From Sipunculus nudus (Eukaryota; Annelida; Sipuncula; Golfingiida; Sipunculidae): DNA of 64,000 nucleotides. Where the stretch lies: the NCBI GenBank assembly GCA_026874595.1, contig CM049313.1, positions 64,362,159 through 64,426,158 of the forward strand, in the 5' to 3' direction. The translations under genes and the position numbers were made by a program. Each line of letters opens with the position of its first letter. Position 1 is the first letter of the stretch. The notes under the pieces are model-generated. The model saw only the letters and a program-made list of their open reading frames with translations. It did no database searches and was not told the origin of the DNA. Positions 38,101 through 53,100 of the stretch are shown here, in pieces.

Positions 38101-41100
38101 ATTTTAAGGCAAACTTTTCAACCTATACCTTCCAACTGTCATATATGACTTGCCTACCTATAGGGGAAGAACCCTATTGATGTTGAGTTCAAAAGGTCAG
38201 AGGCTACCATCAAATTACTGAATTGTCCCAAATGCTTGTGAACATATTCCAAGCTAAACTGTTAATCCCAAACCTTCAGACTTCAGCCAGGCATTAAGAC
38301 TGTGAGAGTATTGTATATATATATACATATATATGTATATATACAGGGTTCTCACCAGGTCATTTCAGCGTAACCGGCCTTTATGCTATTATGTGTTAAG
38401 ACGACGGTGTGATAAGGACAGCTCCAGTAATTTTTCCTGGGGGTAACAGCTAATTTATGACTGTTGGATGAAGACTGAATGTCAACAGCCTGCATAATAT
38501 TAAAGGTCATGACATGATCATTCATTGGTCCATTTCTATGATCCATTCAGACAAGTGCTTGTTTGCATATGTCCAGTTGTTTCCGGGACCACTGAGGTCA
38601 TAGGTCGTGTGCATATCACAGTTTGAGGTGGTTTTGACCTTATTACAAGCCACTTCAAGCAAAGATTTGGGCACTGGAGCTTGTTTACAATAAAATACAC
38701 ACATATTCAATATCATCATTCTCCGTTATCAAGAAAAAAATACAGCAGATTCCATCAAATAGGTTGATATTTGCTACATCTCATCTCTGAGCAGTGGGAA
38801 TCTCAAGTTTGTTCTCAGCACTAGTCAGGACAAGCCACGGAGACAGCAACTTAAAATCATACCAGGGGGGCTCGTGACAGGTTCTGTGAAAAGATGCTTA
38901 GCCAAATAAAATGGTTGCTTAGGAATACAAGGGTAAAGGCAGATTGCGCTAACCGGAATTCAAATTTTCTCATTAAAAATAAATCTGTCAGACATACCAC
39001 CAGTGGGGTAACTTAATCTTCAGTTGATTGGAACAGTGCCCCTTCCACAGTGTTTGAATATTTTGAGCAGGTCACCCAAGTCATGGGGTGATTTAGTACT
39101 TATTTAAATGTACATGATGAAATGCCTATTCAAATTAAGATATGTGACAAATTTATCCAATAGCCACTAAGAGGTTCTTAATATTGAAAATGTGAACAAG
39201 AGAAAACACAGAAAACAAGTTCCTATCAGGTTTTCAAGAATTCATGTTATTGGTCAGATTCTCTGTTATGTCTTGCATTACTAGGCAGTTGATCTAACAA
39301 CAGTATTCCCAGCTGTGTAGATGTCCCAAACACAGACCACCTGATTGTCTTTGTGAAGCAAGGTCTTTACTCGTCCGAGCAGGAGGCCTGAATTGTTAGC
39401 AGATGATATAACTATATTGTATAAATATTTTTAGGATGACCTTGCAAGTAAAGTAATCTTAAGTGTAATGAATGTGAATATTTGTGTAATTTTCAGCCAA
39501 GATGACACACAGACTGACACTCTTCTACTTGTGTAATGATGTGGTTCAGAACTGCAAGAGGAAACACGCCATCATGTATAAGGATGCCTTTAAAGAGGTC
39601 TTACGAGAGGCGGTACTCCTGGTCAGGTCAGTTCGTTTTTGGTTGTTTTTAGCTCAGCTGACTATAAGTCATCTGAGCTATAGTCGTGGTCCATTGTCTG
39701 TCGTCCGTCCGGACAACTTTAATTAATCAAAATTTAATTGTATACCAAAATTTAGATCAAAATCTGTTAAATTTTTTTAAATATTGGCAAAAATATAAAA
39801 TTGGTACCTTAAATTTTGCCCAACTTTGGCCACGGCACGTTTTTTTCTGTGAGTACTGTGGATTTAATTTTCACAGCATGTATACATAAGGATTTAATCT
39901 GTTAAAATCTGAAATTTGAAAATAAAAGCTGCAAAATTAGGCTAGTTATTGAATTTTTTTTGGAGGCTCTTGTTGTATTCCCTTACATTGTCAAGCAGTC
40001 CAATTTGATGAGGTCATTCAGTGCACATCTCTATGCTCCCCAGGCTGTTGGCATAATTTTAGATGTCCCCAAAATCTCCTACCATACCGAAAATTTAGGA
40101 CTTTGTTCCTTCGAGATATTAAGGAAAAAAAACTGTTTTCCATAAAAAAAGCCATTGTTACACTTCAAGGCTGCCTAATATCTGTTTTTGATCGTATTTA
40201 GTATTCACATTCTTTCATACATTTTTAAAATATCAGGAAATATATTGATTGGAAAGAATAGCTTTTATTCATGTTTTCATACACCATGTCAAGTGTTGTT
40301 TACATCCAGCCCACCTAGTAGTACAGCCTTCACTTGCATTATGTAACCCACCCCAGGCAGCTTGCCTTGGGTCAGCCTGGCCACTACCCAGATGGTGCAT
40401 AAACTAGATGAATGTTATTATTTTCTGTATTTGATTCATTCTTATTCTAGGCTATGCTACATTTTAGATGTTGTATTGTACCACCAGGGTTACAATGATT
40501 AAAGTGTACATTTAATTGTGTCCACAAAGTGGTGTATTGCTATGAAAGTGTGGATGTTTATCAGATAAGTAATTCCTTACTTCAGAAGAGTAAAAACTTC
40601 ACCAGGCGTGAAATTGACTATTAATTCCAGTAATAAATTAAAACTGGGATAGTAATTAGCACAATGATATTGATTTTTGGGTCATGAGGTCAAGGTCACA
40701 GGACCAACGTCTTCAAAAAGATTGTGGATTGATAGATGGAAGAAACAATAATTGCTTGCCAAGTGTCAGTACATGCTGCTAAAAATTGGGGCCTATTCTT
40801 AAAGGGGGGGGGGGGGGTGTACTATGTCTGGGGATACATTTCACAATTAATAATAAAAGCAATTTTTTCAACAACAGAAAATAATAGAAAGTGTAGCTCT
40901 GCTTCTGTTTTTAACCACCATTTGTGTTTCAATGCAAGTGGGCTAGTCCACAAGCGAATGTTTAATGTAGGTTGAGGGCACATATGTGATAAAGAACTTC
41001 TGCATCGCAAATAGCTCTATCTAATTTGAGCTCACAGAGGGCTTTTGGATGGTACATGCATAAAAAATTATAATCGAAATATATTGATTCGGAGGCTTTT

Positions 41101-44100
41101 AATTGAATACCATTTAATCAAAGGTTCTCCCTTTCAGTGCATCGATTCTTCAAATTGGCATCAGTGCATTGTTACACCCCTACAGGTTTGCCTCCAATTT
41201 GAAATGTTAAAGGGGCCTAATCACCTATCTGACCTTAATTAAGTTAAGGTATCCCTTGGAGCTTTTATAAAAATAGGCCAGAAAATGTGGATATCACCAC
41301 ACAGAAGCTGCTTGTTTTGTTTATATCAACGTGAAAATTATATGGGGGCCTGCCAAATAATCAAAACAAATTCAACAAAGGCATCTGTTGGCAAGTCAGA
41401 TAAGCCAGAGTTGTGCAAATGGTGTTTTGCAACAAGTGAACATTCTACCTCCGCAACCTACCACCTTAGGTTACATTTTTCCCATATGTCAACATTGCTA
41501 TGTTTTAAAACACGTTGTTGATAAACAAGTTCATACATCCTTCACAAAGGCGTTATAAGAACTTTCCACAACCAAAGTTACCCTTAGATCACTAATATAT
41601 TCACAGATGAAGCAAAAAAAAATCAATTCTTTTTTAAAAGTTATGTGAATGGGCAACTTAAACTAAGTTTGACTTACATATGTATATCTACAGGATTCAA
41701 TTTCAATTTGGGACTATGTCACAGCGCATAATTTCAATTTTGGACTATGTCGCAGCACAGAATTTTAATTTGGGACTATGTTACAGTACATAACTTCACT
41801 CCTTCTGTATCTTGGTTCTAACTGCAGGTCATTTATGTTTTTATCATCACCACTACTGGGTAATTTCACCCAAGGTATCCCAATATGTACAAATTGTTTC
41901 TGAGAGAAACATTGCTATTTGGCACAGCCTCCCCATATAGTGCTTACAGGGTGTTATACAGTTATTAACTGTCACGTAATTCCAATATTTCAGATTTGTT
42001 TGTTTTACAACATATAATGATATATTATCATAGAAAGATCTCTTATTGTTTGTGTATGTTTATGGTGATATTTGTTTATAATTCACAGAGATCCAGGTAT
42101 ACGTTCCAATGTGGAGCGTATATTCAACATATGGGATCAGAGGAATGTGTACGACAGTGAATTTATTGAGGAGCTCACTGCAGTGCTGAGTATGTAGTTC
42201 ACTCTCATTTTGCCTGCCGCCAGCTGGCAGTTTTGCTGAAATTATGATCTGCGACCAGTCGCAGACAGCTGGTGATGGTCTGCAACTGCTTGCAACTGAC
42301 AATTGGAGATCAGTTGCAGTCTATTATCCATGACTGCTTGCGACTGGAGGGGGAAAGTTGTAGAGTTATGATGACAGATTTTTCTGCGATGTTTATTTTT
42401 GAGATGACAAACTTGACATTATGGTGTCCATACAGTTAGGACTTGTGGTAGACTGTCACTTGACCAAAACCACTAGGTGAAATTCAGTTGCAAGTCATAA
42501 ATTGCGTCAAAGAAATAGCAGATGCCTGCAACAGTTGCAAAGGAGCACAGGTTTTCTGACATGCCAGAAACATTGTGATTGCTTGCAACTGTCAGTCACA
42601 GGTCTTGTTGCAAGTCCCGCTCACCAGTGATTTACATACGATTATATTTGGCAACCAATTACAAATCCTTTGTGATTCTAGTCACATCACATTGCAGCAA
42701 CATCTCCAGTGAGTGGCAGGCTTTAAACTTGCATCTTTTTGCATCATAGTATGGCACAAGTATGTCACTTTTTTTTACTCATAACTGTTTCAGTTCTTGA
42801 TGTGTTTTAAAATGTTATCAAGACATTTATGCTTAACTTGTAATTATGTGTGTAAATAAAATTACTCTTGTATCAGTGTTTTGGCGACAGAAGTTGCAAT
42901 TAAATGTCACAGCAGGTGTCTTTAAAGTCTGTGTTGTATAAGAAAACAGTCGTTGCAGTTTCAGTAACTGTACCATCTTTAAACTTTATCTGCTCTATCT
43001 AACACTAGTCTAGGGGATGATGTTTTGTGATCTGTTTGGTTCAGTTATGGATCTTTTTATAGATTTTGAAAGCACTAATTATTTGAATAAGCAGTAAAAT
43101 GTGGCTTTAACTTTAGTGAAAGACATTAATTTGAATAGGATAATGAATATGTTTCTCTTCATTTGCAGATCACTCAAAAGTCCAAGCAACAGCAAATTCC
43201 AAACTTCTTGCAGAATTTAAAGTGAGTAATCAGTCTTGCTTTCCATTAACAATTGGTCTCTATCTAAAGTCACATTATTAGAATACCATAGATAAGAGAA
43301 ATCTACCAACTTTGAGACTGATAATTTCAGGCTGATCATTGTTTATTTTGATTAAGATAATAAAATGTACTGATTAAATGTACTGGCCTTTGTGAGTAAT
43401 GTCTTATGAATCAAGTGCGGCTTTTAAGCCACTGCACATTACATCATCTGATAATTAAATCTTAGAAGTGTTTGCTGTCAAATGGTGCATTCTATACAAA
43501 TTATAAAAGTGTCCTGTAAAGAAGTATGTTAAGGATTATTTTAGCCTTCAAGTGCCATATATAGAACACAGTCCAAAGTGTTTTCTAATGTTATAGGTCA
43601 ACAGGAAAATCAATGAATTATGCTATATTATTATTTTTTAGCAATTCAAACTAAGTGTTTGCTGATAATATAACCAAGTCAATGACACTTATTATCTTTA
43701 AACAATTTGGTAAAATGATGCAGGTTTAAAATTATGTTATGGAAATTTCAGCCCCAAGCAGCCATAGAAACCATGCTACAGTTCAAACAGTTTTCTGATA
43801 TGCTGGAGGTCAAAAGGAAAAAGCTAAAGAACATTCGTGTAGACTCATCAAGTGTGGAAGCAATCAAACAGCTTAAAGGTCAGCGCAGTGTGGGACTTGG
43901 GTGTTCTTTCTTGATTTGAAAGATAGAAAACAACCAATGATCATTAATCAGATCACTTTATGTAACATATATATTATTGTGAAATATACTGAATAGAATT
44001 ATACCTAAAATATTGATTGATACATTCAGTCTTAACTTGTTTATCACACTGAAAAGTCAAGGTAATGGCTGAGTTGTTGACACCCTTCTGTTGCAAAATG

Positions 44101-47100
44101 TAAAGTTTTAATGCTGTTTGCTCTTGTGTGCTCTGTAGTTCTTATATCTCTGAGAGAACAAGACTTCTTTGGATGTGCATACATGTTTGTTTATGATCGA
44201 TAATGCAAAAATGTTATCAGTTACGAAAGAAAATTACCAATCAGTGATGTAGTGGATTAATAGGCACACATATACCTGCTACACCTTGATTTGATATCAT
44301 ATGGTCATACATCTGGGGTGGAGTGGTTAATGGCCATAAATTGTTGATTTACCAGCATTTAGATTTGTAAAGTTTATTTCATTTTCAAAATGATAGCACC
44401 CACAATCTTTTCCTTCAGAATTCTTACTCGAATAGGCAAATATCTACCTTTTAAAGCATATATGCTGAAAATCCCCATGTGTCTGTTTTATTGATTTAGT
44501 TTTACTTGCATTGTGTTGCTACGGAAAGGATTTGTAAATTTCATTTAAGATAAAGCTTGGAAGAGCTATTAAGTTTAGGAGGCAGTGATTTTGTAAATGA
44601 TAGCTTTTGATTTTTTTTCTACAAAAATTGAATGTGGGTAAAATCAGAGAAGCACTGTAGTATTTAATGACTTGGTGTTCGTTTCTGGATATAGGCATGG
44701 GATGTAGTGAGTGTTTGTAATCATTGATATCTTGTTAATGTCTAAATATGAGGTACAGTGAAACCTGTGTTATGGGACCACCCTTGGGACTGGCCAGAAG
44801 TGGTCCAAATTCATAGGTGGTCTCATTAGATGGGGTAATTATAACCAGTATGAATGCTTTTGGTTCTCCTAAATGTGGTCTTCATAGACAGGTGGTCTTA
44901 TAAGACAGGTAGTCTATCAGACAGTTTCCACTCTATGTTTTCAGATCGGACCCATGGTAAGGAGTTTTGTGGCCAGTTTGAGGAATCATGTAACCAGCTT
45001 GATGAGTATGTAAAGAACCTTGAGAAAGAAATGGCGGACCGGAACTCCTTGGTGGAACTGCTGGAACAGGCGGAGCTCTTCTATGATGCTCAGTATGATG
45101 AGGTCAAACTTGTAGCTAATGTAAGTGAATTATAGTAAAAAACTGTTACACAGGGTAACCGTGCCATGTGTTTTGTGGTAGGCTTTATGTTCACATTTGT
45201 AAAATTCACATAACAGAAATTTTTGCAAAAAAATAAGAACCAGTGTCAGTAAGCTTTATTTATACCTGTAGGTGTACAGTGATTTATTCTTTGCTATATT
45301 GTCATTTTAAGATTTTACAGTGTTGAAAGGTAAATGATTGATATTATATTTAATAATATATATTTTATGATACTAGCATGTCAAAGACTGATATTACATA
45401 AAATGTCCACAATGTTTATTAGAGCCCCGCTTTACAAGCTGTGCCAACACCGTGTCAGTCAATCCTTGTGCCTTCCGTACTTCTGTCCTTCTGTCAGTGA
45501 CACTTATTTTGGCTTGCAAGAACTCAAAAACAACATATTCATCTTTCCCAAATTCACAGGGATGATTGGTACATACAAGGGCTCCAGACCTATTCAATTA
45601 CAGACCTGTTGAAATTCCAATATGGCAGCCACAGCCTAATCACTGATTTTCTTTCACGCATGATCTCTCAACAGCAATAAACTTTAGCTTTCCCTAATTA
45701 ACAGGGATGATTGGTACATATGAGTTCTCAAGACCTTTTGAATAACAGACCTGTCAGAATTCCAATATGGCCACCACAGCCCAATTGCTGATTTTCTTTA
45801 GTGCTTGATAACTCAGCAACAACATACTTCAGCTTTCCCAAATTCACAGAGATGATTGGTACCTATAAGGGCTTCATCTGTATTGAATTGCAGACCTATT
45901 TGGATTTCAATATGGCCGCCAGAGCACAATCGTTGATTTTCTTTAGCACCCATTATCTCAAAAAGAACATGCTTGATCTTTCTCAAATTCACAGAGATCA
46001 TTGGTGCTAATATGGGGGCTTCTGTCCTATTGAAATACAGACTTGCAAAAAATCAAATATGGGCAACAGAGTACAATTGGTGATTGTATCCACCAAAACA
46101 GAGTTTTGCGGATACTATGTTTTCAGCCCACCGCCGCCGCCGCTGCGTAGGTGTCCGGAGAACTCCTCCTTAACCGCTGGGTGTAATTTTATGAAACCTT
46201 GGATTATGTTCAGGTCACATGTGAACTGCTGCGCCCAAATTTTGTTTTGACCTCTGACCTTACCTCTACGCTCTGCGTTCATCTCTGCATCTGTTTTGAC
46301 ACATTAACCCACATATCTCAGGAACCATTTGACCGATCAGGAAAAAAATTTTGCCCAAATGTAGCCCTTGGATAGTTCTATAACATACATAAAACTGGTG
46401 GCGCCACCTGCAACCAGCATCCGTCTGTTTGTCTGCCTTGGGATAATATCACTCATATCTCTGCATTGGTTGGACTTGTCCACCTGAAATTTTGCATGGG
46501 TATACAGCTGGACAGCTTTCTTGGTTTTATGACAGGTGGCGCCACCTACATACACATTTCAGCCGCAGACATCCATGCTAATATGCAACACACCTCACTC
46601 TTTTTCCCCTTGCCACTCAATGTCTTGCTTCACCCATCCCACTCTGATTTCGGCGGATACACGTAGTTGCTGGTCAACTACCCGTATTTTAGTTTTCTTT
46701 TTTCACACATTATTTCAGACATATCTTCTTTAATATTATTTGAACCAGTAGGACTTCTCCCTTATGCATATGGATAAAAACCTAATTTTGTTTGTCATAT
46801 TTTTCAACTTTAACCTAAATGTTTCAACCATATGTAAACTAGTCAAGCACTTATGCAGGGCCCTCAGAGGACCATTGTCCAACCACATCTAGTATTAGTA
46901 TTAGAATAATAGCATTCTCTGTTCCCTTTGGTTTATGTCAGATGTTATGTCTGTTGCATGTATATTAAATAATTATTACAATAATCGATATACTTTGTTT
47001 AGGTTACTGTTCCGTAAGGTTAATGTTCTGTTTTTTTTTTGGTTCAGAAAGTTGAACCCTCTGAAACATTAAGAAAGTCTGAAAATGAAAATTTTGAAAA

Positions 47101-50100
47101 TTCATCCCAGTAAATATGAAACCCATCAGAGTGTATTCTTTGTTACAAGCACCTCTCTTTCACAGACATATGAGCAAATCTAAAGAAAATTGGCCGTAGA
47201 TGTACAGGATCTTTCTAATATTCTTACTAGGGGAAAACTTTCAGGATCTGTTATAAGGATTTTTATTCAGGACTACTGGATTTTATGAGCTATGATTACT
47301 ATAACAAGCAAGCTTTTATGTTCAAATAATTGTCCTCATGTTTGTGGGTAAAACAATGCAGTTAATGTAGCGGAGTGATAAGTGAAGAAGCACCCTTGAT
47401 TTTGTGTGACTGCAGAATTGATATGGGAATGATATGTTATAACTATGTCTTCCAGGTTTAAAGGTTTACATCATGGTGCTCAAAATAATGCAGTACTCAT
47501 AAACTGCTCTAAAGGCATTTTTTTTTAACATCTGGGCTTTATTAATCATGAATTTATAATTTTTAGCTCAGCTGACTATAAGTCATCTGAGCTATAGTCG
47601 TGGTCCATTGTCTGCCGTCCGTCCGTCTGTCCGTCTTGCCGTCTGTCCGTCCGTCCGTCCGTACATGTGGCACGTTTTGAAACCGTAAGACCTAGGAATC
47701 CAAAATTCGGCATAATGTTAGATGTCCCCAAGATCTCCTACCAAGCCGAAAACTGGGTCTTTGCGACTTTGTTCCTTTTAGAAATTAAGGAAAAACCTCA
47801 ATTTTTATTAAAAACCTATTTTTACACTTCAGGACTGCCTAATATCAAAACCACTCATCTGTTTTCCTCATATTTACCATAATTATTCCTCTATATAGTT
47901 CCTATGTACATGCCAGAAATTATGTCTGTATTATGTAAATTTAAAAAGTTATGGGCCCAAACATAATGCATTGTGTAAAAAATCAGGAAAGATATTTGAT
48001 CACTTAACACAAAATATGTTAAAGCTATAAACTTTTTTCCAGTAATATAACTTTAATTAATCAAAATTAAATTGTATTACCAAAATTAGATCAAAATCTT
48101 TTAATTTTTTTAAAATATTAACAAAAATAAAAAATTGGTACCTTAAATTTTGCCTAACTTTGACCATAGCACGTTTTTTTCCTGTAAGTACTGTGGATTT
48201 AATTTTCTCAGCATGTTTTTGTTAGCATTCTGTCTGTTAACACCAAAAATTTGAAACCAGTTGATCAAAACCTGTAGATTTTATTCAAGTTTTCAAGCAC
48301 CTTGTAACATATTGTTTACATCAGGTTAGTGTTATGCAGTTTGCAAGAGCTCAGCTCCCCAGCTTCAGCTCTCAGTTCCTAAAATTTGGCATGCAATTAG
48401 ATGTCTCCCAAATTCCCTACCATGCCAGGAATTTGGTCACTAGGACTTAATACCTTCAAGATATTAATGAAAAACTTCAAGAAGATGTAAAAAATCAAGA
48501 AATATATTTACTCCCTTAACAAGAGGATTGCTGAAGCTAGAGATTTTTTGTCAGGAATGTAACATTATTTAATCAAGATTCAATTGAATACCCAAAATTA
48601 GTTCTGAATTTTTCAAATTTTATAAGTTATTAGTATAAATATAGAATTAGTACCTTAAATTTTGCCCAACTTTGACCATGGCACGTTTGTTTCCTGTGAG
48701 CACTGTTGATATAATTTTCATATCATGCACACATAAAGATTTCAGCTTTTAAGTTTAAAAAGCTGAAAGAAATTGGCCAAAAATTGTAGCTTTTATTAAT
48801 GTTTTTATGAGACCATGTCAGACCTTGGCTCTCTGTAGCACCTCTTGAGTCACCTGTTGGGTTGGGACGGTTACCGGTATACGGTATTATCACGATATCT
48901 GACCGCTACGGTTATCATACCGTCAACTTTCCTTATTGCGATATCACGATATCAATTTTTGTTCACGATTTTGGTTCACAAGCAAGCCCTTGAAGTTCAA
49001 AATAAATTTATTTCAAAGAATTGCATTTATTTTCATAAACCACGTGTATTGGAATACACGCATGTGGGTGGAAGCGTGTGCTTACAGACTTCTGGATTAG
49101 TCGGAAATGTCCGGAAGTAGCAGGATGAATCAGAAAGGACAAAAGCTTGAGAATTCCAGGAGAAATTAACATTATAATGAAAGAGCAATAAATACACACA
49201 TTTATGCTTTTATTGCATGGAACGAAAATGTCAACATAAAAGTGTCACCACTGAATCGAACATTCCATACGGGTTGCATATTATGCCATATAAAATTGAG
49301 ATGATATATTTAGCCAAGATTCGTATGACACGCTCTCAATAAATTCGCCGGGATTCTCCGGCTTTTATGTAGCTATAGGAAACTGATGGAAAGTTCTGAC
49401 AAGTGTAATTCGACGATGGGGGCAGGACTTCCTGCGCCTCAAGCTTGCGCACCTGCAGGACCTTCATGCAACTTATATCACTTAATGAGTCATTCTGTGG
49501 TACTGGCACAGTAGGTATAAATTATATTAATACTTAACCCCTTGTATAAAGTCAAGACTTTAAAGGTGGTTGATTTAAATATCATTATTGATGGCTTATT
49601 AATGCCATTAATTGAAAATATCGCGATATCACAGTATATCGCGATAAAATTTGAATAATTATCATGATATCAAAAACCTATATCGTCCCAACACTAGTCA
49701 CCTGTATGTTGACCTTGTTGAACTTTCAGCAAATTATGCATGCTTGAGGCGAGGCATAAACTGGGGGTCCAGGCAGCTTATTATATAATGGCCAGCCACA
49801 GTTCATCCAGGTGTCCAACCCAACTCATCTAGTAGTTTTAACCAACAACATAACAATAAACAATAAATTAATAAATTTTTGTTGGTTTTTAATAACAAAT
49901 TAAAGAAAAATAGAAAAGGAATTTGTTAGTTGATAATAACAGGAAATTAACTTGCAGTTACCGATGATATAAGAATCTTGTATCGATGGATAGAATGTCA
50001 TGTATTCCAAATAACACCATGCAGTCACCTATGGTATTTTTCAGTTCAATTTTAATGATAAAAAAGTAAATCATATTATTCATTACTAATCATTAGGGAT

Positions 50101-53100
50101 CATATGAAGGAAGTTAATGATAGACAAAGATGCAGTTGATAATATTATTATCTAGATTCCTACCGTGTCTACAGTTAGTACATTGATGTGAAATTAGTCC
50201 AAAATGAATATATTACATTTTTTTTTTAATATAAATAAAAGCCATAAAACCAGGTACTTATGATCATAATTTAAATATGTGAATTTTGTATATTCTTGAT
50301 TCTCAACATTATTGTTTGGTGAAAACTGAATAAATACCAGACATGGTGCGAATACTTTGCAATTGTATTTAAACACGAATATGAATATGTACTCCATTAT
50401 AAAATTTCTTTCATAAGAATGGGAATTCAGGTAAAAATGAAAGTATATGAATACCAGTGCAAATACTTTCAAAATGTATTAATGAATGCATTCATGAATA
50501 TATTCTTTGATATTATTTTAATAATCATTTCAGTTATATTTTATTTGAAAAAATCATACTATTTTCTCATTATTTTTAATAAAAATTATATTTGGGACAA
50601 TATTTTAATTTTTTTAATAAAACTCTTATATTATATGTTCTGCTTATAAGTTATATGGCCAAGTCAAAATCTGTGAGACAAACGCACTCCATTTGTTAAT
50701 AAAATAAATGAAATTAATCCTCTTTCCTGTCTCCAAAGTTACTATCAAAATCATACATAAGCTAAACAACAACAACTCATAATACAGCTTATTTTTATTA
50801 CCACATAAAACCAGCATGTGCCTCATTTCTAAATCATATTTTTTTATCATATATAACAGCTGAGAGCCGTGACCCATAGGTCCCTTGTTTTTTATTGAAG
50901 GCATGGCCAGAGGTCAAACTGGGGATCTCTAGGCTCCATATTTTTACACTTACCCAACTAGGCTATAGACTACCTTGATAATAAAGTACTATTTTCAGAA
51001 TTCAATGGAGTTTAGTTGTATATTGTAGGCATACAAGAACTTCGGGAGTCGTGTGAACAATCAAAAGAAGCGTCTGGAGGAAAAGAAAGCAACACTCCTT
51101 GATTCACCCAGCCCTCTTCCGTCTCCAAGTGCTGATGCCCCATCGCCAGGAAACACCCCTCCTTTAGAAGAAACATGCCAGGACAATACAGAAGCTGTTG
51201 ACATGGACATGTCTGATTCTGATGAAGAAAAGACAGATTCCAAAGGTGAGAGCAAAACAGAAAAAAAAATTCATAGCAGGTCCGTTTATGTTTGTTGGAT
51301 TCTATCCCTAGAGGTTCCTTCAATTTAAATAGATTCTCAACTCAGGGACTTAAATTTGTGAAGCAAAAGCTTTTGACAGTCATCATCCAGGGCTTGACAT
51401 TAAACTTTTAAAGTACTTGCCCATTTGGCAAGTAACAGCTGGCTTTTACTTTCCCTACATGAAATTTTACTTGCCCTAAAAAAGTCTGTGATCATAGACA
51501 TAAACGCAAAATGTGTTCAGAACTATAGAGATGCATAATTCATTGCATGTTAGACAATGAACATATACAGTTTTTGGTTTGTTTACTTTATTTCTGATAA
51601 GTATTGGTGCAGGTAAATTTACAGATAATTTAGATAAAGAGGTATTATCTTTAAAATTCCATTTCTCCTGGAAAGAAAATGGCTAAATTGAGATTCAGGC
51701 CTTCAGGTAAAGGTTTATTTTGGAACCACATGTCTGTTCTGGCAAGTACAAGTCAACTTTTTGTTGCCCTACTACCATTTTCTGGAACTTTAGCATTCCC
51801 TGGACTAGTGCTTTACTGTTATTTGGAGCCTTGTCACTAATCTATTGTCATGCACACCAGTCCCGTGATGGTAACACTGATTTGATCCAAAGCTACTGCT
51901 TCAAGAATAAATGAATTGACAATTATCTCAATCATAGGTCTTTTGCTTTGAGCGATGGTTATAATGTTTGCATAGCATTGTTTGTATTTCATAGTTTTAT
52001 AAGGAAACTGGGAGAACACTTTTATGTTAATGCTATTTATTGGTCAGGGTTCAGTGATCAGTTATATAGAATATTGACTGAATGTTTAGAGAAATTTTAA
52101 TATCAGTTCTCAGCAGTTAATATAAAAAAATATTTAAATAACCCTTCCTAATAGCAAAGTAATCAACTTTTTTAATCTGCATTAAATTTACTTTGAAATT
52201 TCCTTATAGACCCTGAATCTTTGCTGTGATATTACCCAGGTTGTGAAGATGTTTAATTTTACACTTCCCAGTACTATTTTTATGAAAATTGTATTTTAAA
52301 GCCATCAATATTTGTATTGATTCATGTCAGAGCCATCAGTAATCATGTTAATTTCTTGTCAGAGCCATCAGTAATCATGTTAATTTCTTGTCAGAGCCAT
52401 AGATAATCACATGGATCTTTAAATATCCATCAGTGTATCAAGTCAGGAGGATATTGTTTCCAAATTTTATTGAGATATTAATGTTGATGTGTGTAATGTT
52501 AGAAAAATATCGGAGGGCAGATTGTGTAGCCAGGGTTGATTAACATTGTAATCACATATTATGTATTATATATAAGTACTGTTGTTTGCCTTATATCAGA
52601 GAGGCTAATTTTTTGCAGTTTTTCACTTATTCATTGTTTCTCAAGGACCATCTTACCATGTATTAACCTACACATAGTATAACCATCGTCACACTGATAA
52701 TTTAGTAAATCAAACAATCTGATGAGCACCCACAAAAATGAGTCGAAATTCTTGTCCCCTTTAGGCAGATAATATGGTAGATATGACATTATTTAAAAGG
52801 TCAACCTTTGATTTACAGATAATATAAAATATGTTTTTATTTATAATAACAACCTTTTGCTTTTGATTTTTAAACCTACAGGCATGGTCGTGTGGATAAC
52901 ATAAAAGAAATGCTAGAAAGCCAAATTATATGAGGTGTCTTATTCACCAACATTTAATTTTTGTAACAATTCCCTTTCGGGAATTGCAACCCTCATACAG
53001 TAGGAGCCTTGGAGATAGCCTAGTGGTTAAGATGTTGGGCTGAAGGCCCTTTGTTTGAACCCTGCATGTGCCTCAATGGCATACTGGTGAAATCTTGTTG

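Noticed and set aside
51246-51328. Extension of RPRD2 exon 7 to the next stop
   Set aside because: A consensus GTGAGA donor lies at 51246 and the extension text ([17 protein letters not shown]) is not family-like.
51388-51790. Complete hAT element starting CAGGGCTTGACATTAA
   Set aside because: No matching right end or duplication was found; kept only as a truncated end.
53003-53075. Functional tRNA gene
   Set aside because: A and B boxes are present, but the acceptor and anticodon stems do not pair properly and the sequence continues into a SINE body with a target duplication.
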